DNA from: Arthrinium phaeospermum
Taxonomy: Eukaryota; Ascomycota; Sordariomycetes; Amphisphaeriales; Apiosporaceae
Length of the DNA: 64,000 nt
Direction: 5' to 3'
Assembly (NCBI GenBank): GCA_006503535.1
Contig: QYRS01000001.1
Location: forward strand, 3,658,001-3,722,000
Part shown: positions 44,709 through 56,703 of the stretch, one piece after another
Layout: each line of letters starts with the position of its first letter
Position numbering within the stretch: the first letter of the stretch is position 1
Notes under the pieces: model-generated
Databases searched by the model: none
Told to the model about the DNA's origin: nothing
Seen by the model: the letters and a program-made list of their open reading frames with translations, nothing else
Translations under genes and position numbers: made by a program

Positions 44709-46779
44709 GGAGATTCCAAATCGGCCATGCCACAGCCGAGTTTAATTCCCAAAGCGATAATACGGTTTTCAATCAATGCACAGTCCCTGAATTCCGGGAT
44801 TGGCTGGCTATGGTGGTTTGCTCGAGGTGGAGTGTGAGCAAAACATCTTGCTCAAATGCTCTCGAGCGTGTAATTGCGTTTGACCTGGCAATGGAAGTTT
44901 TCTTTCCTCTACTTATTGGGGGTTTAAGGGTAGCTAGGAAACCGGGATTTGGAGCTTCGCGATGACGCTGCACCAAAATACTGGCTGGTACCACCCTAGA
45001 AAGCCTCCGGCTGGACGTATTATGCCCTACGGTGGTCCATTAGGTGATTCCAACCTGTGGAGTGATGAGCTGGTTAGCTCAACACCGTATAGCATAGTTC
45101 GCCGCCATCCAATACGCCGAGATAACGAAACAAAAAACGATATTTATACTATGGCCGCGCCCGGATGCCCACATCGACACCTCCAAGTCCCAGGCCCGGT
45201 CGTCAGTCATCTACGGAGGGTACCTCGCCCGGGGCCCATTCCGTTCCCGCTTGTGGTAGTCGTCAAGGGCCTGCTGTTCGGCAGGGGCCGGCGGGCTTTG
45301 GCGGTGGATGCTTGGCGGGCGCAGGTGTGTCCCGATCTCGCTGACAGCCTGCTGGGGCTCGGAAATCAGACGTTCATCGGGGGGACGACAAGGTAAACTA
45401 CTTTTGGTGATACCTTCACTATTTCTGCATTAACTACACTCAGCCCTGGTATTTGTTCCTGATTTATTCCTATGTCTTGGCAAAGAAAGCGCGTTCTGCT
45501 TGCAATCTTAAAGGATGCGTCTATTCCCCCCAGGACACCCGGCTGTTTCCTAACGGGGCAGATACTAACGCCGAGAGTTAACAGGAGCTGCTTCCGGTCA
45601 ATAATTGGCTTCAAGGCTGGTTCGCGCGCAGGGGGGCCTGACTCCAGGTAGGGGAAGATATTCGGGGCCAGTGTCGCGACCAACCGGAACTCACGGATTA
45701 CCTATTACACCCACCAACGACATGACAGATGACGTGAAGAATGTCAGTGAAATTACAGAGGATGGCGGATGCAAGGGATGGACAATGGAATGACCGGCGA
45801 CACGTGGATTAGAGCAAGCCAACAGGGTCGCCTCTCCGCGATTCGACCCTCGCCCATGGTCGTGCCTGCGTTGGTTGCCACCCGATTCCGGCTCCCCGGT
45901 TCCATTGCCAGAAAGGGGCCCCATGCCGATGCAACGCTGTCCGCGACGCAACCAACAAAATGGCATTCCGGGTTTGGTCCCAGCGGATCCGAGATCAATA
46001 GATCTGACTCGGGTTTTCTCTGCAAACAGGAAAACGAGAGAGGTATCAGACCAAGGGAAGAGTTTCGTATTATATTTTTCACAAAAGAAACAATAAACAA
46101 ATGTGGTAGTGCATCGGTCCCCTCCGCCATTGCAACGTCGCAATGCAACCGTCGCAGTGCTGTGCCGCAGTCAATTGCCCGCCAAGCCGACTTGGAGAGC
46201 AAATAGTCCGTTGGTACCGGGCAGGCGGTTCTGCCCATTGCCCATTCCACGGCGCAGCAGCAAGCGAGGAGTTCCCGCTTGGCTGCATCTCGACCCCAAA
46301 TTAAAAATGTGATAATGCACCCAGAGCACCGGAGGGGTGACACGAAATCGGATGATGATCACGCGGTGGCTGCCCTTTTCACACCCACCCTTCCGTGCCT
46401 GCAGGACGGTTTCCCATCTGTTCGTGGTCTTGTGCTGCCTCATGGTGGCAGCGGCAGCGGCAGCGTCCCCATGTGCCCTCCTCGCGCATGTGCATATCTC
46501 TCATTTCCACCGGAGTAGATCGCCATCGCTTCCTGCTTACAACTAAATGAGATTCCCGAATGGTACGCGGGACCCCCTTGACTATTGGGTTGATGACGTG
46601 AACAGCTGCATGCTACGGGGACCAAGAAACGGACGATTATCAGTCAAGGCTCAGCTATGTGACATTACTGTCTGAGTTGGGTGTGTGCCATTAATACCTC
46701 CTATCTCCGCATTGCGAGCTGTCAGCCAAGTTCTTCTCCAACGAAAGTCGTTCATTTTCCCTCTAATAATACACCCAAG
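44709..46779. other. 2-kb region without a supported gene
   Basis: A 144-codon plus frame at 44962-45396 has no recognised domain and its composition is not convincing. The 45.4-46.7 kb part has only short overlapping frames. It includes the promoter of the GMC gene. Confidence 0.45.
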
Positions 46780-48728
46780 ATGCGCTCCCGGCACGCTGTC
46801 ACCCTCCTCTCCACCCTCGCGGTACTATCGCCCCCGTTCAAGGCGCCCCAATCCTCGACGACTTACTCGGCGGCATCGGCGGCGGCATCCTCAACCCCTC
46901 GCTACGGCCGTCAAGTCCGTCCTGTCGGGCGAGGGCCTGGTCCAAGGGGTGCTGGGCGCGCTGGAGGGCGCGCTCGGCGTCGAGCAGACCTACGACTACG
47001 TCGTGGTCGGCGGCGGCACCGCGGGCAACGCCATTGGCTACCGACTGGCCGAGGCGGGCCACTCGGTGGCCATCGTCGAGGCCGGCCTGCTCTACGAGAT
47101 CGCCAAGCCCGTTCTGGGGACCACGCCCGCCGGCGACATCATCGGCATCGGCGCCAGCCCCTCGACTCGGTGCCCACCGTCGACTGGCAGTTTCGTCACG
47201 GAACCGCAGGCAGGGGCCAACGGTCGCCGCGTCCATTATGCCCGGGGCAAATGCCTGGGCGGTAGTTCCGGTAAGCAATGCAAAAGAACGATTATGTTGC
47301 CATGCTCCTCCTTTCTTCCATGATATGCAACGAAGGGGTGCTGACGGTGGACAAACCAGCTCTGAACTTCATGATCCACCACCGCGGCTCCAAGGGCTCC
47401 TTCGACAAGTGGGCCGACGAGGTCGGCGACGACAGCTACCGGCTCGAGCGCTGACGCCGTACTTTGCGAAGAGCGTGACGCTGACGGCCGCCCGACACGG
47501 AGAAGGCGACGGGCTGGAAAAGGGGCTGCAGGCCATCGGGATGGAGCGCACGACGGGCTTCAACAGCGGTCGGCTGATGGGGTACCACTACTCGCAGTCG
47601 ACGATCCGGGCCCGGGACCAGACCCGCAGCACCTCGGCCGAGTACATCTACCAGGCCTCGGACAAGGGGCTCGAGAGCCTCAAGGTCTACACGCAGACCA
47701 TGGCGCGCAAGATCCTCTTCGAGGACAGCAGCAACAAGAAGAAGGCCACCGGCGTCCGCGTCAGCTCGCTCGGGATCGAGTATGCCATTAAGGCCCGCCG
47801 GGAGGTCATCGTCAGCGCCGGTACGTTCCAGTCGCCGCAGTTGCTGATGGTCTCGGGCCTCGGTCCTCGGACGACGCTGGACGACTTCGAGATCCCCGTC
47901 GTCGCGGACCCCCGGCGTGGGCCAGAACATGTGGGACCACGTCATGTTCGGCCCGTCCTACGAGGTGGCCTTCGACACGCTGGACCGCGTGCTGCACGAC
48001 CCCGTCGTGCTGGCCCAGACGCTGGCCGAGTACGTCGCGACGCAGTCGGGCCCGCTGACGTCCAACGTGGTCGAGTTCCTCGGCTGGGAGAAGCTGCCCG
48101 CCAAGTACCGCGACGCCTTTCGTCCGAGACGCGAGGCCCTGGCTCGGCAGTTCCCCGACGACTGGCCCGAGGTCGAGCACATCTCGGGAAACGGCTTCAT
48201 TGGCGACTTCACCTTCCCCGTCCTGCAGCAGCCTCTCGATGGTAAGCAGTACGCCCCAACCTGGGCGCCATGGTGGACCCCTCTCGCGCGGCAACGTCAC
48301 CCTGCGCAGCGCCAGCACGCTCGACCTGCCGCGCGTCAGCCCCAACTGGCTCACTGCCAAGGCCGATCAGGAGTGCCGTCGCGTGGTACCGCCGCATGCG
48401 CGAGGTGTGGGCCACCGACGAGCTCAAGTCAGTCCGAGTCGGTGCCGACAAGGAGTATTGGCCTGGTCTGGACAAGAACACGGACGCCGAGATCTTGGAG
48501 GTGATCCGCGGCAGCCTCATGACACTCTGGCATGCAGCGGGAACCTGCAAGATGGGGCGGAGGAATGATGAGATGGCTGTCATCGACAACAAAGCGCGCG
48601 TGTTTGGCGTCGAGGGTTTGCGGGTTGTCGATGCCAGTAGCTTCCCTTTCCTGCCTCCCGGGCATCCGCAGAGTACTGTCTATGCCTTGGCAGAAAAGAT
48701 CGCTGATGGAATCATAGTGGAGGGTTAG
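46780..48728 (+). CDS. secreted GMC oxidoreductase (several frameshifts in this sequence)
   Basis: A flavin-dependent glucose-methanol-choline family enzyme (AA3-like; oxidases and dehydrogenases of alcohols, sugars or choline). Visible parts are a signal peptide ([19 protein letters not shown]), the FAD-binding motif [25 protein letters not shown] and [12 protein letters not shown]. An 89-nt intron follows (47271-47359), then [28 protein letters not shown] and VGQNMWDHV. The two catalytic-region motifs [11 protein letters not shown] and [20 protein letters not shown] both carry their His. The frame changes at least seven times. Identified sites are C runs near 46830, 46894 and 47160, TTT near 47193, near 47450, C run near 47910, and two between 48260 and 48380. 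Most can be repaired by adding one or two C or G, or by removing one T. Whether this is a pseudogene or indel errors cannot be settled here; the substrate is unknown. Confidence 0.7.
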
Positions 48729-48855
48729 GTGGACACTGGTGGTAGCTCAACCCATGTTTCTTTTCTGTACATACTTTTGGTGTTGGGGTGTAGGTAAAAG
48801 CTTTCGATATATGCTTGAAGTCATGTTCGTCCGATGACATCATCGCCATATGGAC

Positions 48856-50426
48856 TCACAACAATGGTTTCATTGTGGGGGATATGTCAGTCCATCTCTC
48901 GTAGGTGGTGCCTTTCTCCAGGTCATCGATGTCCTCACGTGAGAAACGCCAAGTGCCGGTACTAAGCCGCGGCAGCGTGGGAGCGGTGGAAGCCGGCCGG
49001 ACCGGAAGCTCATGATGAATGCCATGGTCCTGAATCCACACGCTCGGCACGGCGCTCGTGGTCATACTTACACGTATTGACGTTTTGGGTGAGGAATATG
49101 AGCTGGGTCGTAGCGCTACGGCAACAAGGGGGCACTTCTCCGGCGCCACTAGTGGTGATGCGATGAGACTGGGGGACGGTAGCCCAGGCACTCCGGATGA
49201 ACCTGGTGACGATTGCCGTTCTCAAGCCGAGCTTTCGGGACACTAGCCGGAATAGCGGTTTGAGGGTGGCGAGACTGCCCGCCGTGACAGCCAGCCCAGA
49301 CTCGACAGCCGACCAGATCGCTATGTCCAAAGTGTCAACTGATGAATGAGTCAGTAACTATGTCTTGTATTTGCACATGGGCATCGATTGGCTTACACAG
49401 GAAGTCCGGCCGGGTGAGGTCGTCGAGGTAGGCGAACCGGACAGCAACCCAACGCTTGCGCTGTTTGGGGAGAGATCATGTTAGCCCGCAGGCACGAAAT
49501 AAATCAAAGAGGTACACGAGTAACCCGAAATAAATCAAACTTACACTAGACCGGAGAAGATTAGAAAGCTGAGTCCAAATTTGGTCTTGAGGCTCATCTT
49601 GAGCTTCCACACAATCATGAGCGGCAGGACGACGAGGGTCAGGTCAATGAGCAAGGTACCGGCGCTAAAGATGTAGGCGAGGTCCCTGATCACACGGCCG
49701 TGGATGCACGAGCTCTGGCCGACGCCCGGGACCTCTTCCCAGAAGGCGCTGATGGGCGTGCACTGGAACATGGTGACGAGTATGAAGGCACCGCAGCTGC
49801 CTGTCGTGATACTGTGATAGTCCGGGCAGTCCAGGCGTGGTACCGGTTGGTCGTGACGCGCAAGATGAAGACCCCGATGGAGATCTTGGAAAACATCATG
49901 GTAGCACCGTACCAGATGTAACAAAGCCACCAGAACTATGCAGGAGGCCCATATTGTTAATTAGTGCCCACAAGATTTGAGCGAGGTAGCATATGAAGAT
50001 AGAAATAGACGTGATAGTTCTGTTATTTACCTGTCTAGCTCGCGCTCGATCGACTGCCAGGAGGGCACCTTCGTGCCGCCCAGTACCATAATGGATACCG
50101 GCTGTTGTGCAGGCACAGAAAAGAGTGAAGAATACCTGATCCATGTCCCATCGTCAGTCAGAGCCATCATGGTATAAAACTTCACAGATGCAAAACAGGT
50201 GCAACTCGTCCCTAATGAGAATCTGTCTCTACTCCACGGGTTCGCCAGGCGTCTTCTCATAAGCTATCAACATGAACCAGTCATCAACTCCGAAAGCTTT
50301 CACAATGCCGATTCGGGTATAGCATCGCATGGCGTTGGCCGCCGTGGCGGTGACAAGGAAGGTAATGACGACAGCCAGAAGCTGCGGTCCGCGGTTCTCG
50401 CTAAAGTCCATCAGGTTTCTTGGCAT
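48856..50426 (-). CDS. rhodopsin-like fungal integral membrane protein (frame irregular)
   Basis: The pieces in order match the fungal 'rhodopsin domain' family of seven-span membrane proteins, which have no known ligand and are often near secondary-metabolite or accessory genes. The N-terminus has RGPQLLAVVITFLVTATAAN and GVDDWFMLIAY (the typical G-x-D-D-W). Next come QVFFTLFCACTTAGIHYGTG, ISIFICYLAQILWALINN, ATMMFSKISIGVFILRVT, GAFILVTMFQCTPISAFWE (typical Q-C-x-P..W), FSAGTLLIDLTLVVLPLMIV, KTKFGLSFLIFSGL, RKRWVAVRFAYLDDL and DIAIWSAVESGLAVTAGSLA with a polar C-terminal tail. Several joins are normal introns (for example GTAAGT..CAG around 49490-49550). At least one change near 49800-49830 is not, and the first donor is weak (GTGGAG) or lost. 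It could be intact in reality or a decaying gene. Confidence 0.6.
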
Positions 50427-50692
50427 ACTATATACGTATATGCTGGTGGGTCGCGATGATGGCAGTGGTGGCGATGTGGCCCATGGAATGGTCTAGGAAA
50501 GGATTGCCAGACCTGCAGCTCTATAAGCTGAGCGCGGCGGGTTTGATTTGCGCCCTGTCGTTTTGATCGCGATTAGATCTGGGAAGACCAAAAGTTTCCG
50601 GAGGAGAGCTGGGCATGGTGCCTCCTCTGGTGAGGTATGCAGGGGCCAACTCAGCTGTGCGTAGTGCGCTGCAGCCCATCGACGGAAGCTCG

Positions 50693-50846
50693 GCTGACTT
50701 TGACTTGTATCCTGCAATGCAGAGTCTGTCGATCCGAAGAGGTCTACTCATCTGCTTCAGGTTGAGCTGCTGACTTTGACTTTGTATCCTGCAATGCAGA
50801 GTCTGTCGATCCGAAGAGGTCTTACTCATCTGCTTCAGGTTGAGCT
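50693..50846. repeat. 76/78-bp tandem duplication
   Basis: Copies at 50693-50768 and 50769-50846. Differences are two extra Ts in copy 2 (gacttgtat against gactttgtat; ggtctactc against ggtcttactc). No substitutions were seen. Confidence 0.9.
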
Positions 50847-52969
50847 CATTCCTCATCCGAGAGGGTGCATGATAGGAACACGCGAATGCATTTCCCAGCA
50901 CCGGCGGGCCAGGTGCAGTAGCTGCACTGTCTAATGCAATCCTCGAACTTCAGCTAACCAGCAGTGGAAAGGTACAAGACTGGCTTCTTGATAAGAAGCA
51001 CGAAGAAATATGGCAGCAAGTATGTTTTGGCGTCACGGGCACCGAATGATGGAGCTGTATTGAGTTCAACACTCACCCGCCGTCGAGCTTCTTGAATGCT
51101 ATCGTGTCATCCGGCTTTTGCAATGGGTTTCGGAGGATATGCTCCTATATTCTGCAAATCCCGAGTTCGCTTTTGTGCCACGATGACAAGACGACAGATG
51201 AACATCATTGATCGCGACCCATCGGCACGTCCTTCAGACACACGTGTTTTGGACTTCCGATACAGCCGTATAATCCCAAGTGAGTTATCCGGGAATGTCG
51301 TTCATCTTGTCTGCCAGCCTGTGCGCTCAAAGTTGCCGAAACCATCGTGTTCTGACAGCCATGGGGGCGGAGCTAGCGGCATCTGAGGCTCTGCGAGGCT
51401 CTGCGGGAGGCTCCGCTCTCACCATCTTGGGGGAAGCATTGCAATTTCACACTCTGTCGCAGTCTTCAATTGGAATTCCGATGATCGGCGAATCTGCTTC
51501 CTGATTTGCGTGCGCGTTATCAGACCAATGTAAGCTGTCGCCATCTTTACCTCCAGGCTTCGGTGTATGTGATGTGCTTCATTTGACCCTCCCCGCCGCG
51601 ATCGCAGGGAGATGCATGTGCAGATAGGTATCTTGAGATGGCTACGGACATGAAAATGATGTCACAGCAGCTCTGAAGATCGAGATCTTATGGCGCACTC
51701 CAAGATCTATATATAGGCGAAAACGAAACAGATGGCAGAGGTATGTGGATATCAGAAGCTTGTATCCGCAGCAAGACGGCGTTTTTGCAATGAGTGCAAG
51801 ACAGAGCAACCGAAATGATTCGTCTTGCACCTTGTCGCGTGTTCCGTTGCTGGCTGAAGCATCCGTATTGGACCAAGTTGAGCAGTCGCGTACGGAGTAC
51901 AGCGCAAGAGCAATCGACAGCAGCATTCAGAAGAATGCCCAACCCTAACGGAGCTCATGGAATACCCCATAGGAGGCAGGAGCCGGCCAACATCCAAGGA
52001 CAACTCGATGGGCCGTGTGGATGCTGATGGCCATTTCAAAGTTAGGTTGACGTAGGGAATGAGATCAGGCACGCCCACAGCAAAGCCAGCAAAGAATTGA
52101 CAGTTGTGATCGGGGCGTTGGGGTGTTGAAACTGGGAAAAGGGACCTCGGTCTCCTGATTACAGTGGAGAGTGTCGCAGTGCAGCTGGGTTTGGGCAGGG
52201 CAGGAACGCCTCTGACTTGGAAAGACCCTGACTAACCAGATGCAGATCTAGCAGCAAAAGCCACCATGTAGGTACAATTTGACTTGATACTTGATGTTTG
52301 CATCGTATTACGGGGTACTGGGTCAACATACAATTTTTGTTTTCTTTTTTTCGACTGCTCAAATACCTTGATTGTTCATGTAGTTGCAATTGAAGGCTGG
52401 GCGGCTCTTTTTGTACTAAGATTGGTCGACTGGTAATGTACTCGGGAGGGAGTCTCGTCAAAAGCTCGTACTTGCCAGGGCTGTGTTGGCAGTGGTGCGA
52501 CCCGGGAAGTCAGCCACTCCCCGCCAGCCACAACAGCTGAGCCTCGTCAGGGTTCGTCATTCGAGTCAGGGTGGTTCATGCCAATGAAAAGTCGACCCGC
52601 CCAACCGCCATGCCGGTCTACCCGCCCTACGCGCCCCCCAGCACGCGCCCGCCCTCTCGCCCCGTCGCCGCGAATGACATTGACACAGCGCACCCAGCCC
52701 CACCAGTACCGCGGTGAGCGTGGATGACTGACGATGGCCGATTCACCAGGAATGGAGACCGGGGGATGGGGCCCATTGCACAACTCAACCTGCAGCAGTG
52801 ATCGTATGGGGGTGGGTTTCCATGGAATATTTCTTGCGCTGCCCTCTGGGCCCTGACCCCGACGGTTCCTGCATTCTTTCCCTTCCTACTTTCACTTGCT
52901 TGCTCCGACGCTCGCTATTCTGACCAAGACACGCGACACCAAATTTTGTTCTGGCATACCAACAACACC
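50847..52969. other. 2.1-kb region without a supported gene
   Basis: Short overlapping frames only, none with a recognised motif. The end includes the promoter and leader of the T5orf172 gene. Confidence 0.5.
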
Positions 52970-54301
52970 ATGGGTTTCGTTCCCAACACCCCGGAGTCCT
53001 TGATGGGCCGCTCCGACTCCAAAAACCCCGAGACAACATGTAGAGGCATCACCGGCAGTGGCCGACCATGTCGCCGCCCGCTGGCTTCCTCCCCAGGGGC
53101 CTCGCCCAATGCCTCCCCAGCGAAAGGCAAACATCTGCGCGTCGACGACCCAGGAAATCCCGATGCGTACTGCCACCAGCACCGCGACCAAGCTAGTCTT
53201 TCGGCGCAGTCGAGTCCTGGACCGAGACCGAACAACCAGCCGATCCTCGAGGACCCTCGCGAGAGCGTCGAGACGCTCATGGACCGCCTCGGCATCGTGG
53301 AGCAGCAGCAGCAACAACAACAGCGACCGAATCACCGGCCACAGTCCTCCCAACACGGGCGGCCCAGTCACAGCGGCAACGAGAAGTACGACGAACCCGC
53401 TGAAACGAGACCCCACAGGCGCTATACGAAACCAAGACTGCTGTTTGGCTACTTGTGTTGCTTCCGGATACCCATCGTCGAAGAAGGGCGGCCGTCGCGC
53501 CCGGCAGCCATGCCCGTACAATCAGAGCCCACGAGCCACGCACCCGCGTCCAACCAGTACCTGCAGCCGCCTGGATCCTCAGCGGGCGGACGCCCGAGTC
53601 TGAGCTCGGCACCTGCGAAGATGTCCTCGGCCGCCTCGACTAAGTCGCAGACGTCGCAATATCTGTCGCTCATCCCGCCCAACACCTCGCCCGAGGTGGC
53701 GTCCCATCTGATGGCCGAAATGGCCAAGCCCATCTCCAAAAACGACGAGGCCGGCTACATCTACATCTTCTGGCTGACGCCGGAGTCGGAGTCCGCGGAT
53801 GAGCCCGCGGAGGCTGCCCGCGAGCTGCTGGCACCTCCCTCTAGGGGTGGCCGGCCGCGACGAGCCAGCGACGCGCTGGAGTCGTACGCCATGAAGCGCA
53901 GCCCCACGGTCGGGGGTAACACGTCCCGCTCCATCGGCGGCAACAACAACAATAACAAGAAGACGATCCTGCTCAAGATCGGGCGCGCCAACAACGTGCA
54001 GCGCCGGCTGAACGAGTGGAAGCGGCAGTGCGGCTTCAACATCTCGCTGATCCGATACTACCCCTACGTGCCGACGGCGGCGCCGACGGAGGTGCGCAAG
54101 ATGCCGCACAGCCACAAGGTCGAGCGGCTGATCCACATCGAGCTCGAGGGGCTCGGCATGCGCGTCACCGACAAGGGCAACTGCGAGTCGTGCGGGCGCG
54201 CGCACAAGGAGTGGTTCGAGGTCGAGGCCAACCGCAAGGGCATCGAGCTGGTCGACGAGGTGGTGCGCCGCTGGTCGGACTGGGACGAGACTCGGGTCTA
54301 G
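52970..54301 (+). CDS. T5orf172 / Mug113-like (GIY-YIG-related) protein
   Basis: A single exon of 443 codons from ATG 52970; an in-frame start 8 codons upstream (52946) is possible. The first ~250 residues are Ser/Pro/Gln-rich, with a small Cys/His patch (TTCRGITGSGRPCRRPL.. and YCHQH) and a poly-Gln run. The C-terminal domain begins at GYIYIFWLTPESES and contains KIGRANNVQRRLNEWKRQCG, SHKVERLIHIELEG and CESCGRAHKEWFEVE. These are the conserved blocks of the T5orf172 domain, related to GIY-YIG nucleases and found in fission-yeast Mug113 and many fungal proteins. Whether these fungal members cut DNA is not known to me. A loop of Ser/Arg and Asn repeats (53790-53960) interrupts the domain. Confidence 0.82.
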   Translation: MGFVPNTPESLMGRSDSKNPETTCRGITGSGRPCRRPLASSPGASPNASPAKGKHLRVDDPGNPDAYCHQHRDQASLSAQSSPGPRPNNQPILEDPRESVETLMDRLGIVEQQQQQQQRPNHRPQSSQHGRPSHSGNEKYDEPAETRPHRRYTKPRLLFGYLCCFRIPIVEEGRPSRPAAMPVQSEPTSHAPASNQYLQPPGSSAGGRPSLSSAPAKMSSAASTKSQTSQYLSLIPPNTSPEVASHLMAEMAKPISKNDEAGYIYIFWLTPESESADEPAEAARELLAPPSRGGRPRRASDALESYAMKRSPTVGGNTSRSIGGNNNNNKKTILLKIGRANNVQRRLNEWKRQCGFNISLIRYYPYVPTAAPTEVRKMPHSHKVERLIHIELEGLGMRVTDKGNCESCGRAHKEWFEVEANRKGIELVDEVVRRWSDWDETRV

Positions 54302-55076
54302 ATGGAGAGGAGAGGTTACTGCATATAGAGAGAGAGAGAGAGACTAAGACTGGATTACATTACATTGCATTACATAGATATACTCCGTATGGGAGGCAGG
54401 CGATGCTGGCTTTGACCAGTTCATGATACTTACACATCGCATTGGCATGGCATGGGTATGGCGTTTTATCTGAATTGACACATTTGAGGATTTTCCTTCC
54501 TCTCGACTGAACAATTTGGTATTTCTTTGACACGTGATTCATCCCTCTTGGTTTCCTTTGGCTGGGACCCGATTGCCCGGTCACTCGAATCAAGCTTTGC
54601 AAAGGTTATGAACCAGGTAACACGCAGTGAGTTGTGGTCACAACCGCGACCCACCAGACAGTTTCCAGGAAGCTCGATCAAGCTTTCGGAGATCCAGGGG
54701 CTGCGCGAAGGTTAAGGAGAGTTGGTTTACCTGTACTTATATGATTGAATAATCGTCTACGTCGAATCGTCGAAATGGTATTGGCTTCTTGCAGAAGAAG
54801 TTAAGAATTCCTATGTTGCTTATCCTCGAGCCAGATTTTGCTCCTGTAATTGTAACTGTCGCGCAGCGCAGGTGGCTTGTGAGTGTACTGACAGCAAGCG
54901 TTAGAAATCCCACATCGAATACAAACCTTGAAGTATAACGGCTCTCTGTGTTATCGGAGAAACAATACATTTCCAAAATTATATATATATGTTCTGATTC
55001 CCGTCAAATTCTCTTGCAAACAGCCAATCGTTCAACTGGCCACTGTTCTAGACCAATCGCCCTGATCATCATCAAA
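54302..55076. other. intergenic, 3' and 5' flanks only
   Basis: The gap between the T5orf172 gene and the F-box gene, both plus. It contains the (AG)8 run and an AT run (ATATATATAT near 54981), but no gene I can support. Confidence 0.5.
54327..54342. repeat. (AG)8 dinucleotide run
   Basis: A perfect AG run shortly after the T5orf172 stop codon, followed by an ATTAC-type run around 54354-54376. Confidence 0.8.
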
Positions 55077-56495
55077 ATGGAGCCTCCATGCCTAGCCAAG
55101 GAGATGAGCCGATTATCCCTGACGGGAAGAGAAGAAGCTTCGACCCCCGCCCCGGCGCCAGTGGCTCGGCCGGCTTCCCGTCTGACAGGGCTCCCGGAAG
55201 AGTTGATTGTCATGATATGCAAGCAAATTGTTGCCAACCCTGAAGCCTTCGTCTGCCTGAGCCAAACCTGCAAGAAGTTGAAGCGCATCTCCGCCGGCAC
55301 CGAGTTCAAGAATCACCACGAATGGCAGGTAGCCAGCCTGCAAGCAAATTGGTGCTTGTACTGGACCGGACGTTTTCCCTCCGCGACCGACCCCAGGCCG
55401 ACCTGGCTCCTGCCCTCCTGGCTTACCCGTGGTCCCGACGACGCCAACAAGTGCAAGCTGGGCGACCTGCTCCGGCGGGACCTGTTCTGCGCCGGGTGCT
55501 GGTCCCCCCCGAGCCCGGGCCGCGGCGTCCGTCTCCCGCCCTTCTTGTGGAACAGCGAGCTCTGCCGGAAGCGCCCCTGCGGCCACTGCCCCGGCAGCCC
55601 CGAACATCCCGGCTGGCAGTTCCTGGCGGACGGGACCTGCCTCCGCACGGCCGCGCTCATCCGCACGTGCCCCACCGGACGGTGTCGGCGCAACAGGCGT
55701 GGAACACCCCGCCTGATGCAAGCATTTACGAAAGCCATTGTGAAGGGTCCCCCCAACAGACGCAATGCCAAGAATGCGACGGCAAGACGAGGATCATGGT
55801 GCCGGGCTTGTGGGACGCCGGGCCGAGCCCCCCTATTTGGGCATGACGACCGACTGGCAGCTGACGCTCGACAAAGAGGAAGAAGACAGCCCCCTCTTCG
55901 CCGCCGCCGAGCCGGGCCGCCTCGACGACGGACACCAGCTGACCGCGTGGCTCGTGGACCGCTTCCGGCTGCACGAGCGGCTCTACATCTGCCCGCACCA
56001 CCCCATCGACGGCGACCGGGAGCGGTGCATCGCGCAGCTCGCCCCCTGGTGCAGGGCTTCCTCGACCGGATCGCAGACGAGCGCCATCACCTCGAGCACC
56101 AATTCATGGTGTCGCACTACGTCAAGTGCGCCTACTGCAACGTCAAGCTGGGACTCGGAGGCTGGCCCAACCGTCCGGAAGACCTCAAGCTCTTCCGGGG
56201 CTACTGGTGGGAGCCACCAAGGCCCCGACAGCCCTCCGGCCCCGGCCCCGCGTGGATCGTAAACCACTTCCACCGCCAGCCCACCGTCGCGCTGGGCTCC
56301 CTCCTCGACGCGGTCGAGCTGCCGCGGGACTACCCCCACGCGCGGCACCCGCGCCTCCGGCACCTGACTTGGTGCGACGACGCGGCGTGCGCGACGAACC
56401 GCCGGGCGGCGCACTTGCCGGTTATGCTCTCACGGGTGACGGAGGAAACAATTGCGCGACAGCAGTACACGACTTCTTTCTGTAGGGGCTCATAG
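55077..56495 (+). CDS. F-box protein with three frame breaks
   Basis: It begins MEPPCLAKEMSRLSL. An F-box-like segment follows (SRLTGLPEELIVMICKQIVA, then LSQTCKKLKRIS), suggesting an SCF substrate adaptor. Later parts have paired cysteines (CAGCWSPPSP, CGHCPGSPEH, QCQECDGKTR, CAYCNVKLGL). To keep protein-like sequence, the frame must change near 55680-55700, near 55815 (GGGCCGAG, one G short) and near 56045 (CGCCCCCTGG, one C short). The regions between read as PYLGMTTDWQLTLDKEEEDS and GFLDRIADERHHLEHQFMVS. The total would be about 470 aa. The last two breaks lie at G or C runs, as elsewhere in this part of the window, so the gene may be intact. The function of the C-terminal part is unknown. 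Confidence 0.55.
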   Translation: MEPPCLAKEMSRLSLTGREEASTPAPAPVARPASRLTGLPEELIVMICKQIVANPEAFVCLSQTCKKLKRISAGTEFKNHHEWQVASLQANWCLYWTGRFPSATDPRPTWLLPSWLTRGPDDANKCKLGDLLRRDLFCAGCWSPPSPGRGVRLPPFLWNSELCRKRPCGHCPGSPEHPGWQFLADGTCLRTAALIRTCPTGRCRRNRRGTPRLMQAFTKAIVKGPPNRRNAKNATARRGSWCRACGTPGRAPLFGHDDRLAADARQRGRRQPPLRRRRAGPPRRRTPADRVARGPLPAARAALHLPAPPHRRRPGAVHRAARPLVQGFLDRIADERHHLEHQFMVSHYVKCAYCNVKLGLGGWPNRPEDLKLFRGYWWEPPRPRQPSGPGPAWIVNHFHRQPTVALGSLLDAVELPRDYPHARHPRLRHLTWCDDAACATNRRAAHLPVMLSRVTEETIARQQYTTSFCRGS

Positions 56496-56703
56496 AGCCA
56501 TCTGGGGCCGACTTCGAGTCAGTAGTAGTCATGGCGTCTCAGCCTATGCTGAGAAATGAAAGTAAATTTGAATAGGATTGGGCGAGGTGGAAATAGCGAT
56601 GTTGCACATAGACCTCGCTGTGTTTGCGTATTGCCGCCAAGCCAGATAGGTATGTTGATAAAATCAAATGTCACCTGTTTGTTGTGTCCGTTGCAAGCAT
56701 GAT

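Noticed and set aside
44962..45396. 144-codon plus frame
   Set aside because: No domain, no homology to the nearby tandem family, composition not convincing.
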